From Halorubrum sp. 48-1-W (GTDB taxonomy: Archaea; Halobacteriota; Halobacteria; Halobacteriales; Haloferacaceae), in assembly GCF_003287355.1 (NCBI RefSeq), contig NZ_QMIM01000035.1, positions 1 to 49,467 of the forward strand: a stretch of DNA of 49,467 nucleotides, given 5' to 3'. Both the position numbers and the translations under genes were made by a program. Each line of letters begins with the position of its first letter. The stretch's first letter is position 1. Below, one piece after another: positions 1-8,266 of this stretch. Below the pieces are notes generated by a model. It saw only the letters and a list, made by a program, of their open reading frames with translations. It had not been told where the DNA came from and did not search any database.

Positions 1-21
1 CGACAGAACAGGTGACTCAAG

Positions 22-321
22 TCAGGTTAGCTGACGATGCTTTGTGAGGTACTGAGTATACTCCACAGCGACATACATACCGGAGAATGCCACCACAACC
101 GCAGCAAGCCACGAAACGCCCAACATACGTGGAGCAATCAACTGACTATTTATTCTGGTGCTTATTCCATAGCTAAGTATCCAGACGGCTGATCCGAGTC
201 CGTGGATGACGAGTGGCTTGCCACCGGGGCTCGATCGATGTTGCCACGCAAACAGCGCGACACCTACTGATATCAGAGCCGGAACCCCGAACAAGATTAG
301 ATCAAACTGGGTCACACTCAT
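22..321 (-). CDS. small three-helix membrane protein, unknown function
   Basis: This encodes a 99-residue, mostly hydrophobic protein. I see about three membrane segments, near residues 8-26, 38-56 and 70-90, and a short basic tail. There is no enzymatic motif. The layout resembles the first helices of the N-terminal 7TM sensor region of haloarchaeal histidine kinases, so it could be a stand-alone relative or a leftover of one. That is only a resemblance. It is the outermost gene of a block of minus-strand genes (regulator, membrane protein, PepSY protein) but is separated from them by about 290 bp, so it is probably transcribed on its own. Confidence 0.55.
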   Translation of the reverse strand: MSVTQFDLILFGVPALISVGVALFAWQHRSSPGGKPLVIHGLGSAVWILSYGISTRINSQLIAPRMLGVSWLAAVVVAFSGMYVAVEYTQYLTKHRQLT

Positions 322-401
322 ATTAGGATAATTAGCAAAATGTCATATAAAGGCCATTCATGTACCGATCGCGTACTTCCCCGCTACCTGTCAGGAAAGT
401 C

Positions 402-430
402 GTGCGAGATACACAGGGTGTTGTCAGCAC
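402..430 (+). repeat. 29-bp dispersed repeat, copy D (mobile-element remnant)
   Basis: The stretch starting GTGCGAGATACACAGGG and ending in CAGCAC matches 11690-11718 closely and the reverse of 31696-31724. At the other two places it lies next to a CTCTGTTAAAATCCT-like motif, so I read it as the inner part of a transposon end or MITE. The rest of the 290-bp gene-free stretch 322-611 shows nothing else I can support. Confidence 0.5.
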
Positions 431-611
431 GGGAACTGCGTTTTTTATCTGAATGCTAAATCAACCGATAGAATTCGCTTGCGTGTAGGCTGCCGGAAGC
501 TCTTTGATTGTAACGTATGTTCTGGTGACCATGTTGTGGATACATGTATCTGTTAGGTAGTGGTGTAAGAATGGATCATATTTTAATTAGTTTGTACCTC
601 AGATCGCGGAG

Positions 612-1151
612 TTAACCCCAGAAGTTAAGCACATTATCGACTGCCCTGTCAACGAAACTTTCCTGATATCGTACGAGGAGTTGCATCGTCAATTCCTCGT
701 CGGCAACAGTGTAGAGCGTCGTTCGGCCATCTCGAACCTCGGAGATAATCCCCTCTTCAACGAGGCGTGACACGTGCCAAGAAACCGTCGCTGGCGCCAC
801 GCCGACCTCTTCGGCGATCGCCCCATTTCGGGCCGTCTCCTCTTGTATCAAGAACAACAAGACATGGCGGGTCGTCTCGTATCGGAGGGACGACAGTATC
901 TCACGCTCTTCACTATCGAGTTCCTCGGCGACGAACAACCGGCGTTTACCCTGATGGTCCTCGCTCATGAGCACGTCATAGTTTTCGAGCGTGTCGAGAT
1001 GGTGCTGTAAAAGCCCGGTCTCCATATCGAGTTCGCGCTTCGCTTGGCTGAAGTGAACACCCGGGTTTGCTTTGACGTATTCGAAGATCTCCTTCCGCGT
1101 CTCTAGCTCAAGGATGTCTTCCTCGCCGTCGTGAGGTCGGCGTCTAACCAT
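612..1151 (-). CDS. transcription regulator with two winged-helix domains
   Basis: This 179-residue protein has two tandem winged helix-turn-helix domains, at roughly residues 18-76 and 82-150. In the second, the segment AIAEEVGVAPATVSWHVSRL (residues 111-130) is a textbook ArsR/MarR-type recognition helix, followed by a wing (EVRDGRTTLY). Such double-wHTH proteins are common haloarchaeal DNA-binding regulators that often control the adjacent membrane or exported genes. The neighbour upstream on the same strand (1194-1490) is a small membrane protein 42 bp away, followed by a PepSY protein, a grouping that suggests one regulatory unit. No ligand-binding residues or cysteines are visible, so the signal is unknown. 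The start is the first ATG, giving a family-typical length. Confidence 0.85.
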   Translation of the reverse strand: MVRRRPHDGEEDILELETRKEIFEYVKANPGVHFSQAKRELDMETGLLQHHLDTLENYDVLMSEDHQGKRRLFVAEELDSEEREILSSLRYETTRHVLLFLIQEETARNGAIAEEVGVAPATVSWHVSRLVEEGIISEVRDGRTTLYTVADEELTMQLLVRYQESFVDRAVDNVLNFWG

Positions 1152-1193
1152 CTGCGTTTCGTTTCTGTGAGCCGGCTGTGGCGCGTGGGGATA

Positions 1194-1490
1194 TCATCGT
1201 GGCTGCCAATCGAAGCGCCAGATTACTGTCGATAACAAGAGGAGTGCAATCCCGAGTGCAAACAGGCTCGTGAGCAACTCGAAGTGTGGGATACCTTCCT
1301 CGAAGAACTCGTCACCGACCTCTAACATGAGATCGGTTGCGAGTAGCGTTGCTAGCAGCGCAAGGACAAGAATACGACGGACCCGGGTGCGGTAGTAAGC
1401 GAACGCGGTAATAAGAACCACAATCATCGTCACTAAGAGCGTAAGAGCCCGGATGAACGTTTCCGGTTCAAACAATTCAATCTCCGTCAT
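1194..1490 (-). CDS. small three-helix membrane protein
   Basis: This encodes 98 residues with three hydrophobic segments, about residues 12-32, 38-55 and 70-90. The first and second are joined by a short basic loop (YRTRVRR), which places that loop in the cytoplasm. It resembles small haloarchaeal membrane proteins of the DUF7521 type that sit next to winged-helix regulators; I am unsure of the family. It lies between the double-wHTH regulator downstream (42 bp) and the PepSY protein upstream (97 bp) on the same strand and is probably co-expressed with the regulator. Confidence 0.65.
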   Translation of the reverse strand: MTEIELFEPETFIRALTLLVTMIVVLITAFAYYRTRVRRILVLALLATLLATDLMLEVGDEFFEEGIPHFELLTSLFALGIALLLLSTVIWRFDWQPR

Positions 1491-1587
1491 GTAATGAAAT
1501 TGGGTGTGGGGGCTATCTAATTATTTGCCACGGTGGTCACACGCGACCGTTGGTTCTGGCGGTCATATTGTTGAGCGACACCACCGT

Positions 1588-2259
1588 TTATTCGTCGTCG
1601 CTGTCTTCGTACTCATCCTCGTCGTCTGCCTCCTCATTTTCCTGCTCATCTTCGTCGTCCATCTCTTCGTCTTCCCGCTCATCTTCGTCGGCTTCGCTCT
1701 CAGTTTCGAGGACCGTACCATCGTCTGCGTGGACGGCAACTTCAGTTTCTGAGCCGTTTGCCGTCACGAGTTCGACTTCGTAGACGGGTGCGCCATCCTC
1801 GGTTTCGAGTTCAACTTCGTCAACAGTTCCGTTGGCCTCGGCAGTTGCGATATCAATTGCTTCTTGCTCAGTGAGTGAAACGTTACTCTCCGAAATCGAG
1901 TCTTCGTCCATCTCCTCGTCTTCGCTCTCAGTTTCGAGGACCGTGCCATCGTCTGCGTGGACAGCAATTTCGGTCTCTGAGCCGCTTGTCGTCACGAGTT
2001 TTATTTCGTAGACGGGTACGCTGTCTTCGTTTTCAAGTTCAACTTCATTAACAGTCCCATTAGCTTCGGCAGTTGCGATATCAATTGCTTCTTGCTCAGA
2101 AAGTGTGACGTTACTCTCTGGGATCGAGTCGTCGTCATCAACGTCCGATACGAGTGATGAGCCACTCCCTTGCGCGAATGCTACCCCGCTGCCGACAACG
2201 GCGAGCAAGGCGATTGCAACAACGGCACCTCCGATTATTTTCCGACTGTTAGATTCCAT
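1588..2259 (-). CDS. exported protein with two PepSY repeats and acidic tail
   Basis: The 223-residue protein starts with a signal/anchor segment (residues 7-29). Two near-identical PepSY-type domains follow at about residues 52-112 and 128-188. Each contains the helix EQEAIDIATAEANGTV and a strand-rich end with IAVHADDGTVLETES or the same with one change. The last 35 residues are almost only Asp and Glu. PepSY domains are extracytoplasmic and in characterised proteins restrain peptidases or bind envelope ligands; the role here is unknown. The period between repeats is about 228 bp, a recent internal duplication. I chose the ATG at 2259 because the longer reading to 2295 puts 12 polar residues before the signal segment. 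Confidence 0.8.
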   Translation of the reverse strand: MESNSRKIIGGAVVAIALLAVVGSGVAFAQGSGSSLVSDVDDDDSIPESNVTLSEQEAIDIATAEANGTVNEVELENEDSVPVYEIKLVTTSGSETEIAVHADDGTVLETESEDEEMDEDSISESNVSLTEQEAIDIATAEANGTVDEVELETEDGAPVYEVELVTANGSETEVAVHADDGTVLETESEADEDEREDEEMDDEDEQENEEADDEDEYEDSDDE

Positions 2260-2630
2260 CAGTTTCGTAGCCTCACTACGACTATACGGGACCACGTGTA
2301 AAGTGTCGTTTGGTATATGAGTCTAGCAGTGGTACACGCCTCTAACAACTCATTACATCTGGAGTCTGTAGATAATCGTAATCGCTCTACCAGCCACATG
2401 TCATCCGATAATAGACATATTTGTTAATCTGGGACGTACATGAGACACAGCGCAAGTTGGTCCGACAGCAGTATCAATAGATTGAGTCTGTTGAATCTGG
2501 TATAAAATCAATCGTGATAACGGCCTCCAGAGAGATTCCAAAACGTGCCGAGTGTAATCAAACACAGGCAATATACGGACTGTACTGACCGATTACTCTC
2601 TCTCGTACCTCGGCCTCAGTTCGTACCACA

Positions 2631-2750
2631 TTCGCGCCCTGTATTCATCACGGAATGTTCTATCAATTTGCGAATAGTAGTGTTTCACTGAGTTCGGAAA
2701 GAGGCTTGTAGATTTGATTTACTGTTCAGATAACCCCCGTTTTCTGAACG
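2631..2750 (+). repeat. 118-bp direct repeat, left copy
   Basis: This stretch, starting TTCGCGCCCTGTATTCA, recurs in the same orientation at 13779-13897 with roughly 90% identity and one- or two-base gaps. It lies in the 560-bp gene-free stretch between the PepSY gene and the signal peptidase. It contains no ORF. The pair brackets an 11-kb block of surface and signalling genes. It may be a MITE or solo end of an insertion sequence. Apart from this repeat, 2260-2822 shows nothing clear. Confidence 0.75.
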
Positions 2751-2822
2751 CCTATTTTAAAAACATCCGCCACACGCGAGACCAAACGCCAAATTAAAAC
2801 GCTCACCATCAGTAGCTATCGT

Positions 2823-3974
2823 ATGCTACGGCGGACCGCGGCGGATGTTCTTGCGATCCTCGCGGTTCTCGCTGTTATCGCTCTTGTTGTCGGACAACTT
2901 ACTGGTCAACCAGTCTTATTGGGATACGTTACGTCTGGGAGTATGTCACCGACACTCGAAGCCGGTGACGGCTTTGTTGCTGTCCCGGCCACTATGTCAG
3001 ACGACATTGAGTCGGGAGATGTCATCGTATTTGATGCGATCGAACTACAGGGTGGCGGGCTCACGACGCATCGGGTCGTTGGGATTACCGACGAGGGGTA
3101 CATCACACGCGGAGACAACAATCCGTTTCGTGATCAAGAGGGCGAAGAACCCGTGGTGACGGAAGACCGAGTTGTTGCCACCGCCCTCCAAATAAACGGA
3201 CAGGTCGTTCGCGTGCCTGGGCTTGGAACCGGGATCGAAACCGTCAGGGGTACAGCCGAGAGCGCACAGACGACAGTCGCTGAGGCGTTTGGTCTTGAGA
3301 CGGTGGGTTCTCGGACACTGAGTGGGCTATTCATTTCAATCGGTTTGGTACTGCTTTTGATCGTGTTCGCTGATGACTTCCGAGGTCGGCAAGGACGTGA
3401 CAGAACGCGGAACCGGTCTCGATTTGGTACCAAGGGCATCGACGGTCGGTGGGTCGCACTCGGGCTAGCATTTCTAATCTTAGTGCCTGCCAATGCGGCG
3501 CTGTTCGCGCCTGCGGGCACCCAACAGGTGGTCATCGACGGTGACGACCTTCCCGGTGGTACGACGGCTGGTGAAACTGTTGAAACCGAACTTACTGCCG
3601 AGAATAACGGCCTGATTGCCATGCTGGTGCTCTTGGAGACGAGTCACCCGGACGGAGTGTTGAGCCGAAATGAGTTGGCAGCACCGCGTGGTGGGTCAGC
3701 GACGGCGACTCTAACGGTGACGGCCCCTCCGCCCGGGGAACAGGCCATCGTGACGATCTCGGAGCATCGGTACTTTCTGGTCGCGCCGCCGTCACTGATC
3801 GTCTGGCTCCACTCAATTCACCCACTTGTGGCAGTTGCTGCGTTCAACGCGTTGGTACTCGGAAGCGTCCTTACCCTTGTCGGTGCGACCTTCGGGTTTG
3901 GACGACAAAAAGTGCGGAGTCGAAAAAAGCGGAGAAAATCTATATTATACCGACTGCGATATCTGTTTGAGTAA
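2823..3974 (+). CDS. signal peptidase I, archaeal (S26B) type with extra C-terminal domain
   Basis: This membrane protease removes signal peptides on the outer face of the membrane. After an N-terminal anchor (residues 7-27), the S26B catalytic set is intact: Ser40 in TSGSMSPTL, His83 in TTHRVVGI and Asp98 in RGDNN. At 383 residues it is much longer than a minimal archaeal enzyme. A second membrane segment (165-183), a basic loop, a third segment (210-230), an exported region (about 235-320) and a fourth segment (330-355) with a basic tail follow. SipW-like peptidases paired with TasA/CalY-type substrates are encoded next to those substrates, and here exported proteins with unusual leaders follow at 4-8 kb. 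I infer that it processes them. Confidence 0.88.
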   Translation: MLRRTAADVLAILAVLAVIALVVGQLTGQPVLLGYVTSGSMSPTLEAGDGFVAVPATMSDDIESGDVIVFDAIELQGGGLTTHRVVGITDEGYITRGDNNPFRDQEGEEPVVTEDRVVATALQINGQVVRVPGLGTGIETVRGTAESAQTTVAEAFGLETVGSRTLSGLFISIGLVLLLIVFADDFRGRQGRDRTRNRSRFGTKGIDGRWVALGLAFLILVPANAALFAPAGTQQVVIDGDDLPGGTTAGETVETELTAENNGLIAMLVLLETSHPDGVLSRNELAAPRGGSATATLTVTAPPPGEQAIVTISEHRYFLVAPPSLIVWLHSIHPLVAVAAFNALVLGSVLTLVGATFGFGRQKVRSRKKRRKSILYRLRYLFE

Positions 3975-4019
3975 TGGACTCGATGTGTCGTCTGCTGATA
4001 GTCACATAGATACGTCTAC

Positions 4020-4988
4020 TTACGACTCGTGTGCCTGAAAGTCAATGAACCGTATTTCGGATCTGTTGTTTCCATTTGAGCCATCTTCAAATACGAGGAA
4101 GAGGTCATTTCGATTCTTTTCATCGCTTATTTTCTCCCCAGCAGCGGCGCACTTATTAGTAGCTTGAATGACGTATTCGTCCGTGTTTTTCTTGATCTCT
4201 TTGTTACAGCTCAGTCTGACCTCGTCGCCGTCCTCATCTCCGGTCACGATGTACGCGACCAGGCCTCCGGTCGCTTTTTTTGTCCTGACAGTGAGAACGT
4301 ACTTCTCGGCAGACGAAACCGGTGGGAGTACGAATCCGACTTTCAACCCACCGTCCTTGTTTCGGCTGTTCAGTGTAGCGAAATTTTCATCATTGTTACC
4401 GATGTTACTCGGGTACTCCACCGTTCCTCTCGCTTTATCGCCGGGCTGTTCAGCATCGCCCTCTCCGTTGTCGCTGTAGTTGTTTACATCAGCATAGTCC
4501 GCATCTACCGTACAGTCAATGGGGACCGGCTCACCCGCGGTTCGGTCCGTAACGACCGACACCTGCCCGCCTTCGCTCTCTGCTTTCAGGTCGAAACTGA
4601 GTTCGTACTTACCGCTGAACGTGCTCCCGGAACAGCTGATGACGACGTCTTCTCCACTAGTCGACACAGTAATAGGACTGTTTCCTCGACTGATATCGTC
4701 TCCACTTTCCGTTTTGATGTTCGAGAGACTCACGTCGGTGAAATCCCAGTTCACGTTGTTCTCCGCTATTCTGTAGACCGTGGTTTCGTCTCCGAAGCCC
4801 GAGATCTCCGCACTTACTGACTCATCGATAAGCGGCAGAAGGGCCTCAGTGTCGGTAGTCGTCCCGAGATTCACCCCTCGATCGGCCTGAATCTGTATCG
4901 CTGCATCCGTTCTCAGTGCTAATAACCCAGCTCCACCGCTGATGAACCCAATTGCGGCTCGGCGAGTCCACTTCTTATTCTCGCTCAT
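4020..4988 (-). CDS. exported protein with RR/Gly-rich leader, TasA-locus type
   Basis: The 322-residue protein begins with a leader of the form KKWTRRAAIGFISGGAGLL followed by a conserved-looking IQADRGVNLG segment. That combination of Arg pair, Gly-rich core and nearby surface domain is typical of haloarchaeal exported proteins found beside signal peptidase I genes. The rest looks like a beta-rich, acidic extracellular domain. It has four cysteines outside the leader (VISCSG, PIDCTV, LSCNKE, TNKCAA), enough for two disulfides. Its start codon overlaps the stop of the winged-helix membrane protein upstream (ATGA, 4985-4988), so the two are translationally coupled. Its 3' end converges on the signal peptidase gene. 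Its molecular role is unknown; a structural or regulatory surface subunit is my inference. Confidence 0.75.
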   Translation of the reverse strand: MSENKKWTRRAAIGFISGGAGLLALRTDAAIQIQADRGVNLGTTTDTEALLPLIDESVSAEISGFGDETTVYRIAENNVNWDFTDVSLSNIKTESGDDISRGNSPITVSTSGEDVVISCSGSTFSGKYELSFDLKAESEGGQVSVVTDRTAGEPVPIDCTVDADYADVNNYSDNGEGDAEQPGDKARGTVEYPSNIGNNDENFATLNSRNKDGGLKVGFVLPPVSSAEKYVLTVRTKKATGGLVAYIVTGDEDGDEVRLSCNKEIKKNTDEYVIQATNKCAAAGEKISDEKNRNDLFLVFEDGSNGNNRSEIRFIDFQAHES

Positions 4989-5545
4989 TCTCGGAACTCC
5001 GGCGGTTCGTAGCCACTACCAAGCACCGTCTCTCGACTCTCATATACGTGATACGCGGCTGAACCGGCGAACAACACACCGATCAACGCCGCCCACACCA
5101 ACTCCGGAACCGACGCCGGAAAGATACCGACCCAGACGGCAGCCACAAGTGCGAGTGAAAACGCCGATAGCCCAAGATAGTACTCGCCCCACGGAATCGA
5201 ATTCCCAGGAACGATGTCCATGTAGACGTCAAGCTCTTCAGCCTCGTTCGTCAGCTCAAGCTCACCCCGCTCATGGCTGATTACGCCTGCCCGTTCTAGC
5301 CGTGGGATGTGGTTCTGTTGTATAGAAGTGTAGATGAGATGGCGCTCTTGGGAGGTGACTTTCGACCGTGGCTTGTCGTTTTCCCACGCCGCGACTTGCT
5401 CGGCGATCGACGAGAGTTCCGCTGTGCCGTCGTCGCGTTTCAGAATGTGGAGCGTGTGGCGGCGGCGCGGGTTACTCAACAGGTCGTGGATCTCGTCACT
5501 CGAAAGCGGGGAGTCGTCGGTTTCGACCTGTGTTATAGAGTTCAT
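4985..5545 (-). CDS. winged-helix regulator with two C-terminal membrane helices (DUF7344-like)
   Basis: From the ATG at 5545 this gives 186 residues. Residues 12-100 form a winged-helix domain starting SSDEIHDLLSNPRRRHTLHIL, a signature of haloarchaeal DUF7344-type proteins. Two hydrophobic segments (about 122-140 and 147-166) follow. The architecture places DNA binding on the inner face of the membrane, so it may sense envelope state. An open frame continues upstream to 5752, but that part is AT-rich, has odd residues and does not fit the family, so I reject it. The stop codon overlaps the start of the exported protein downstream. I infer that it controls that gene or the wider surface locus. 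Confidence 0.8.
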   Translation of the reverse strand: MNSITQVETDDSPLSSDEIHDLLSNPRRRHTLHILKRDDGTAELSSIAEQVAAWENDKPRSKVTSQERHLIYTSIQQNHIPRLERAGVISHERGELELTNEAEELDVYMDIVPGNSIPWGEYYLGLSAFSLALVAAVWVGIFPASVPELVWAALIGVLFAGSAAYHVYESRETVLGSGYEPPEFRE

Positions 5546-5795
5546 ATGTGATTTGAGAGTGGAAGGGGATTGCTTTGCTACGTAATCAAAATGATATTTA
5601 GAAACATAAATCAGGCGGTTTTCTACATCCACGTAGATAGGGTAATACCTAGCTATTTTGTCAGACAAGAATTGAGTTATTCTGTGTTTTAGCCTACATA
5701 CAGTACCGTTCTGTCCTCTTAGACTACTTATCGCACAAAATAAATCCCACAAGCCAGATTGTACGATGCGTCATCGGGTTGTACCGGTTACAAAC

Positions 5796-6545
5796 TTAGT
5801 TCGATTGTCCGATTACGATATCTAGATTCTCTGTCTCTGTACTGGCGGTTCCGGTGCTGATCTCAGCGCTTTCTTCTTGCCGGTTGGATACAGTACTGAA
5901 TTCAACTCCTGAGCCGTCTGCTGAACTAACAGAACTGCTTGCAATACTGGTAAGAAGTTGTTCCGCATTGTCATTGGCGGTGGTCTGGAATTCAACACTC
6001 GATCCGTTACCTTGCGGATCGGCGAAGGCAAAGAAGGGGTCGTACGTAAGCACCGAGTTCGGTGGCACACCCGCACCATCACTGTCTCCAGGGCCAAATA
6101 CGATCGTCACATCGTTAGCGACGAGACTAACGTATTCCTCTTCGTTGTCAATATTAGCTCCGTCATCAAATGGGTCCCCGCTGTTCTGACCATATACTGA
6201 TGATCCGTCTGTTGGATTGGGGAATAGTGCGGTGCCATCACTAAATAGGGTGCCATCATTAGCACGAACGGCGACGGAGTCCGACGAAATGTCTACGAGA
6301 ACGTCGACTGCGTTACCGGTGATTGTCTCTGCGATTTCTTCCTGAGCATTTTGTTGCTGTGTAGGACCACCATCAAGCTCATTTATCTCAACAACCCCGT
6401 CTGGACCGGCATTGGCACCGAACACGTTCACTTCGACCGCACGCTCGGCAGTAGTTGAGGTAAACGCACCCGACCCGAACGCCGCACCTGTTCCAACTCC
6501 CACCAGCCCGATCGCACCCAGTACGCTTCTGCGGTTAAGCTTCAT
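5796..6545 (-). CDS. exported TasA/DUF1102-like protein
   Basis: The leader MKLNRRSVLGAIGL is followed by VGVGTGAAFGSGAFTS, the typical leader of haloarchaeal proteins that share a locus with SipW-type signal peptidases. Cleavage would fall near the AFGSGAFTS segment. The mature part (about 215 residues) is acidic, free of cysteine and beta-rich, as expected for an extracellular subunit. I chose ATG 6545 (249 residues); a GTG four codons upstream (6557) is possible. It is divergent from 6720-7292, which has nearly the same leader, and the two share a 170-bp control region with several dyads. TasA-like family members assemble into surface fibres by strand exchange; fibre formation here is inference. 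Confidence 0.78.
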   Translation of the reverse strand: MKLNRRSVLGAIGLVGVGTGAAFGSGAFTSTTAERAVEVNVFGANAGPDGVVEINELDGGPTQQQNAQEEIAETITGNAVDVLVDISSDSVAVRANDGTLFSDGTALFPNPTDGSSVYGQNSGDPFDDGANIDNEEEYVSLVANDVTIVFGPGDSDGAGVPPNSVLTYDPFFAFADPQGNGSSVEFQTTANDNAEQLLTSIASSSVSSADGSGVEFSTVSNRQEESAEISTGTASTETENLDIVIGQSN

Positions 6546-6575
6546 TTTTACACTCACACATTACAGAGGAGGCTA

Positions 6576-6719
6576 CATATTAATGCGCCGCGTTAGCAGC
6601 CTAAATGCGCTATTTAGCTGGGTTGTTTGGCTTCAGGGACATCCTGAAGCGGCTTTTGTACGCAGGGTCGCCTACTAACGCGCCGCAATATTATACCCCT
6701 CTGGCTAGAAGGAGGGGTA
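6576..6719. promoter_or_regulatory. divergent promoter region with stacked dyads
   Basis: This short stretch controls two divergent exported-protein genes and holds four inverted repeats. GCGCCGCGTTAG (about 6585) pairs with CTAACGCGCCGC (6675) with one mismatch. CTAAATGCGCTATTTAG (6601-6617) has 6-bp arms. CTTCAGGGACATCCTGAAG (6631-6649) has 7-bp arms. ACCCCTC (6695-6701) pairs with GAGGGGT (6712-6718) right against the ATG at 6720. A TATA-like TTATAC lies at 6691, about 27 bp before 6720, so the rightward transcript may be leaderless and the last dyad would then act as DNA. If transcription starts earlier, the same dyad would hide the GGAGGGG ribosome site. Confidence 0.5.
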
Positions 6720-7292
6720 ATGAAACGACGAGTGGTTCTCGCGGGAATCGGTACCGCCAGCATCGGGGTTGGAGCCGCATTCGGATCCGGGGCGTTCACC
6801 TCAATCGAAGCCGACCGTGACGTTACACTCAATGTCGACAACGACGACAACGCGCAAATAATATTCAAACGAAACTCAGACGCTGTCGGGGCAGAGCGAC
6901 TCATCGGTACTGACGAGAGCAACGCAGTCAACGTAATCGAGTTCTCACAGAGCGATCTTAATGAGCAGTCAAAAACCTCGTTCAAGCAGGCGCTCGTTGT
7001 GGAGAATAACACCGGCGAGAACGGTGATAGCCTCAAAGTCGATCTCTTCGTCAAGGAGGACCAAGATGTCGGAATCAGTGATGGAGGAGTCCTCGATTTT
7101 CGTATTGATGATGGGAATGACTCAACCGTCTCTATTGTCGGCAAGGGGAACAAGTCTCGACTAGACGATACCGAAACAGAACAGATAGACATTATCGTTG
7201 ATCTCCGAGACGATGGTACAAACGACGGCACAAACGACCTAGATGACATTAGTCAGGTAACGTTCATCGTAGAGGCTGTTGACAGTAATTAA
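6720..7292 (+). CDS. exported DUF1102/TasA-like protein
   Basis: The 190-residue protein has the leader MKRRVVLAGIGTASIGVGAA followed by FGSGAFTSIEADRDVTLNV. This is the classic N-terminus of haloarchaeal DUF1102-type proteins encoded beside signal peptidase I. The mature part is a small acidic beta domain ending in QVTFIVEAVDSN. It starts an operon with the Gly-rich surface protein (86 bp downstream) and a rhomboid protease. The same leader in the divergent gene (5796-6545) suggests one processing route for both. I infer a secreted structural subunit; a carbohydrate- or metal-binding role cannot be excluded. Confidence 0.8.
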   Translation: MKRRVVLAGIGTASIGVGAAFGSGAFTSIEADRDVTLNVDNDDNAQIIFKRNSDAVGAERLIGTDESNAVNVIEFSQSDLNEQSKTSFKQALVVENNTGENGDSLKVDLFVKEDQDVGISDGGVLDFRIDDGNDSTVSIVGKGNKSRLDDTETEQIDIIVDLRDDGTNDGTNDLDDISQVTFIVEAVDSN

Positions 7293-7378
7293 AAAATTTC
7301 CACGCACTCTGTGCCGTATCCCGAAGCGCTGCTGAATAAACAAGCTGGCAACGACTCCCCTGACGAACTCCGAATCGA

Positions 7379-8266
7379 ATGAACCGCACCGTCGCCGTCG
7401 TGATTGCCGTTATTATCCTCTGTAGCGGCGCAGTCGCCACCGCAGCGGCGTTTACCGACGGTGATGAGGTCGCGCCCGATTCTGAAATGTATCTCGATGC
7501 CGCCGATAGTGAGAGCGGCGAGCAGTACGTACAAATTGACCAGAACGACGAGGTTCGAATCCGCTTCGACACGCTCCCGCCAGGGAGCCAGACGCGGATT
7601 GATGACCTGTTTGTCGTCGGGTTCGGTGGTTACGAAGACAGCGAGGCCAGCACGACCGTTCACCTCGAAAGCACTGACGAGCGTGTCGCGCTTGAACGGA
7701 TGGACACGGGAGAGACCTTCAACGACGGAACGATCGAACTTCAGCCCGGTGAGTCGGTGTTGTTCGGTGCGGTCGTCTCAACGGGTGGCACAGGGTTCTC
7801 ATCTACCATCGAGCTTGAGGTCGATGTCCCTGACGCCGGTACTGGTGGTGGCGGCAGCGGTGGTGGCGGCCAGGCTGGAGGCGGGGGCAGCCAAGGTGGC
7901 AGCGGTGGCGGAGGTGACACCGGTAGTGATGACGATAGTAGCAGTGGCGGCGACGGAGGTGGTAGCGGTAATGACGAGCCCACTAATGGAGATGGGGATA
8001 CACCAGACGGACCGACAGAAGACGATGAGGGAGGCGAGGAGGGAGCAGACAACCCCGACGACGACACGGACACAGTCAGTGACGCCACCGATCCAAGTGT
8101 CGACCCCGACGCCGACCTCGAGAGCAGTCTGATCGAACTCGCCGGCTTCGGCAATCCGTTTTCGCTGATTTCCATTGGCGTTATCGCGATGATGTTGTCA
8201 CTCAGCTATGTCTACCGGGTCCGAATAGCCACTAATGGCTTCAAGCCCAACACGGAGAAAAAATAA
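7379..8266 (+). CDS. surface protein with Gly-rich linker and C-terminal membrane anchor
   Basis: The 295-residue protein has a signal peptide (residues 1-23), a beta-rich extracellular domain (about 25-150), a Gly/Ser/Asp-rich flexible linker (152-245) and one membrane segment (about 258-278) followed by a basic tail (NGFKPNTEKK). The anchor enters the membrane through GFGNPFS, a helix-breaking sequence like those that make rhomboid substrates. Its stop codon overlaps the start of the rhomboid gene (TAATG at 8264-8268), so the two are made together. I infer that the rhomboid cuts this anchor and releases the protein or controls its attachment. The N-terminal domain resembles the neighbouring DUF1102-type proteins only in general character. 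Confidence 0.8.
   Translation: MNRTVAVVIAVIILCSGAVATAAAFTDGDEVAPDSEMYLDAADSESGEQYVQIDQNDEVRIRFDTLPPGSQTRIDDLFVVGFGGYEDSEASTTVHLESTDERVALERMDTGETFNDGTIELQPGESVLFGAVVSTGGTGFSSTIELEVDVPDAGTGGGGSGGGGQAGGGGSQGGSGGGGDTGSDDDSSSGGDGGGSGNDEPTNGDGDTPDGPTEDDEGGEEGADNPDDDTDTVSDATDPSVDPDADLESSLIELAGFGNPFSLISIGVIAMMLSLSYVYRVRIATNGFKPNTEKK

Noticed and set aside
5546-5752. Longer start for the winged-helix membrane protein
   Set aside because: The extra 69 codons are AT-rich and do not resemble the family, which starts just before SSDEIHDLLSNPRRR.
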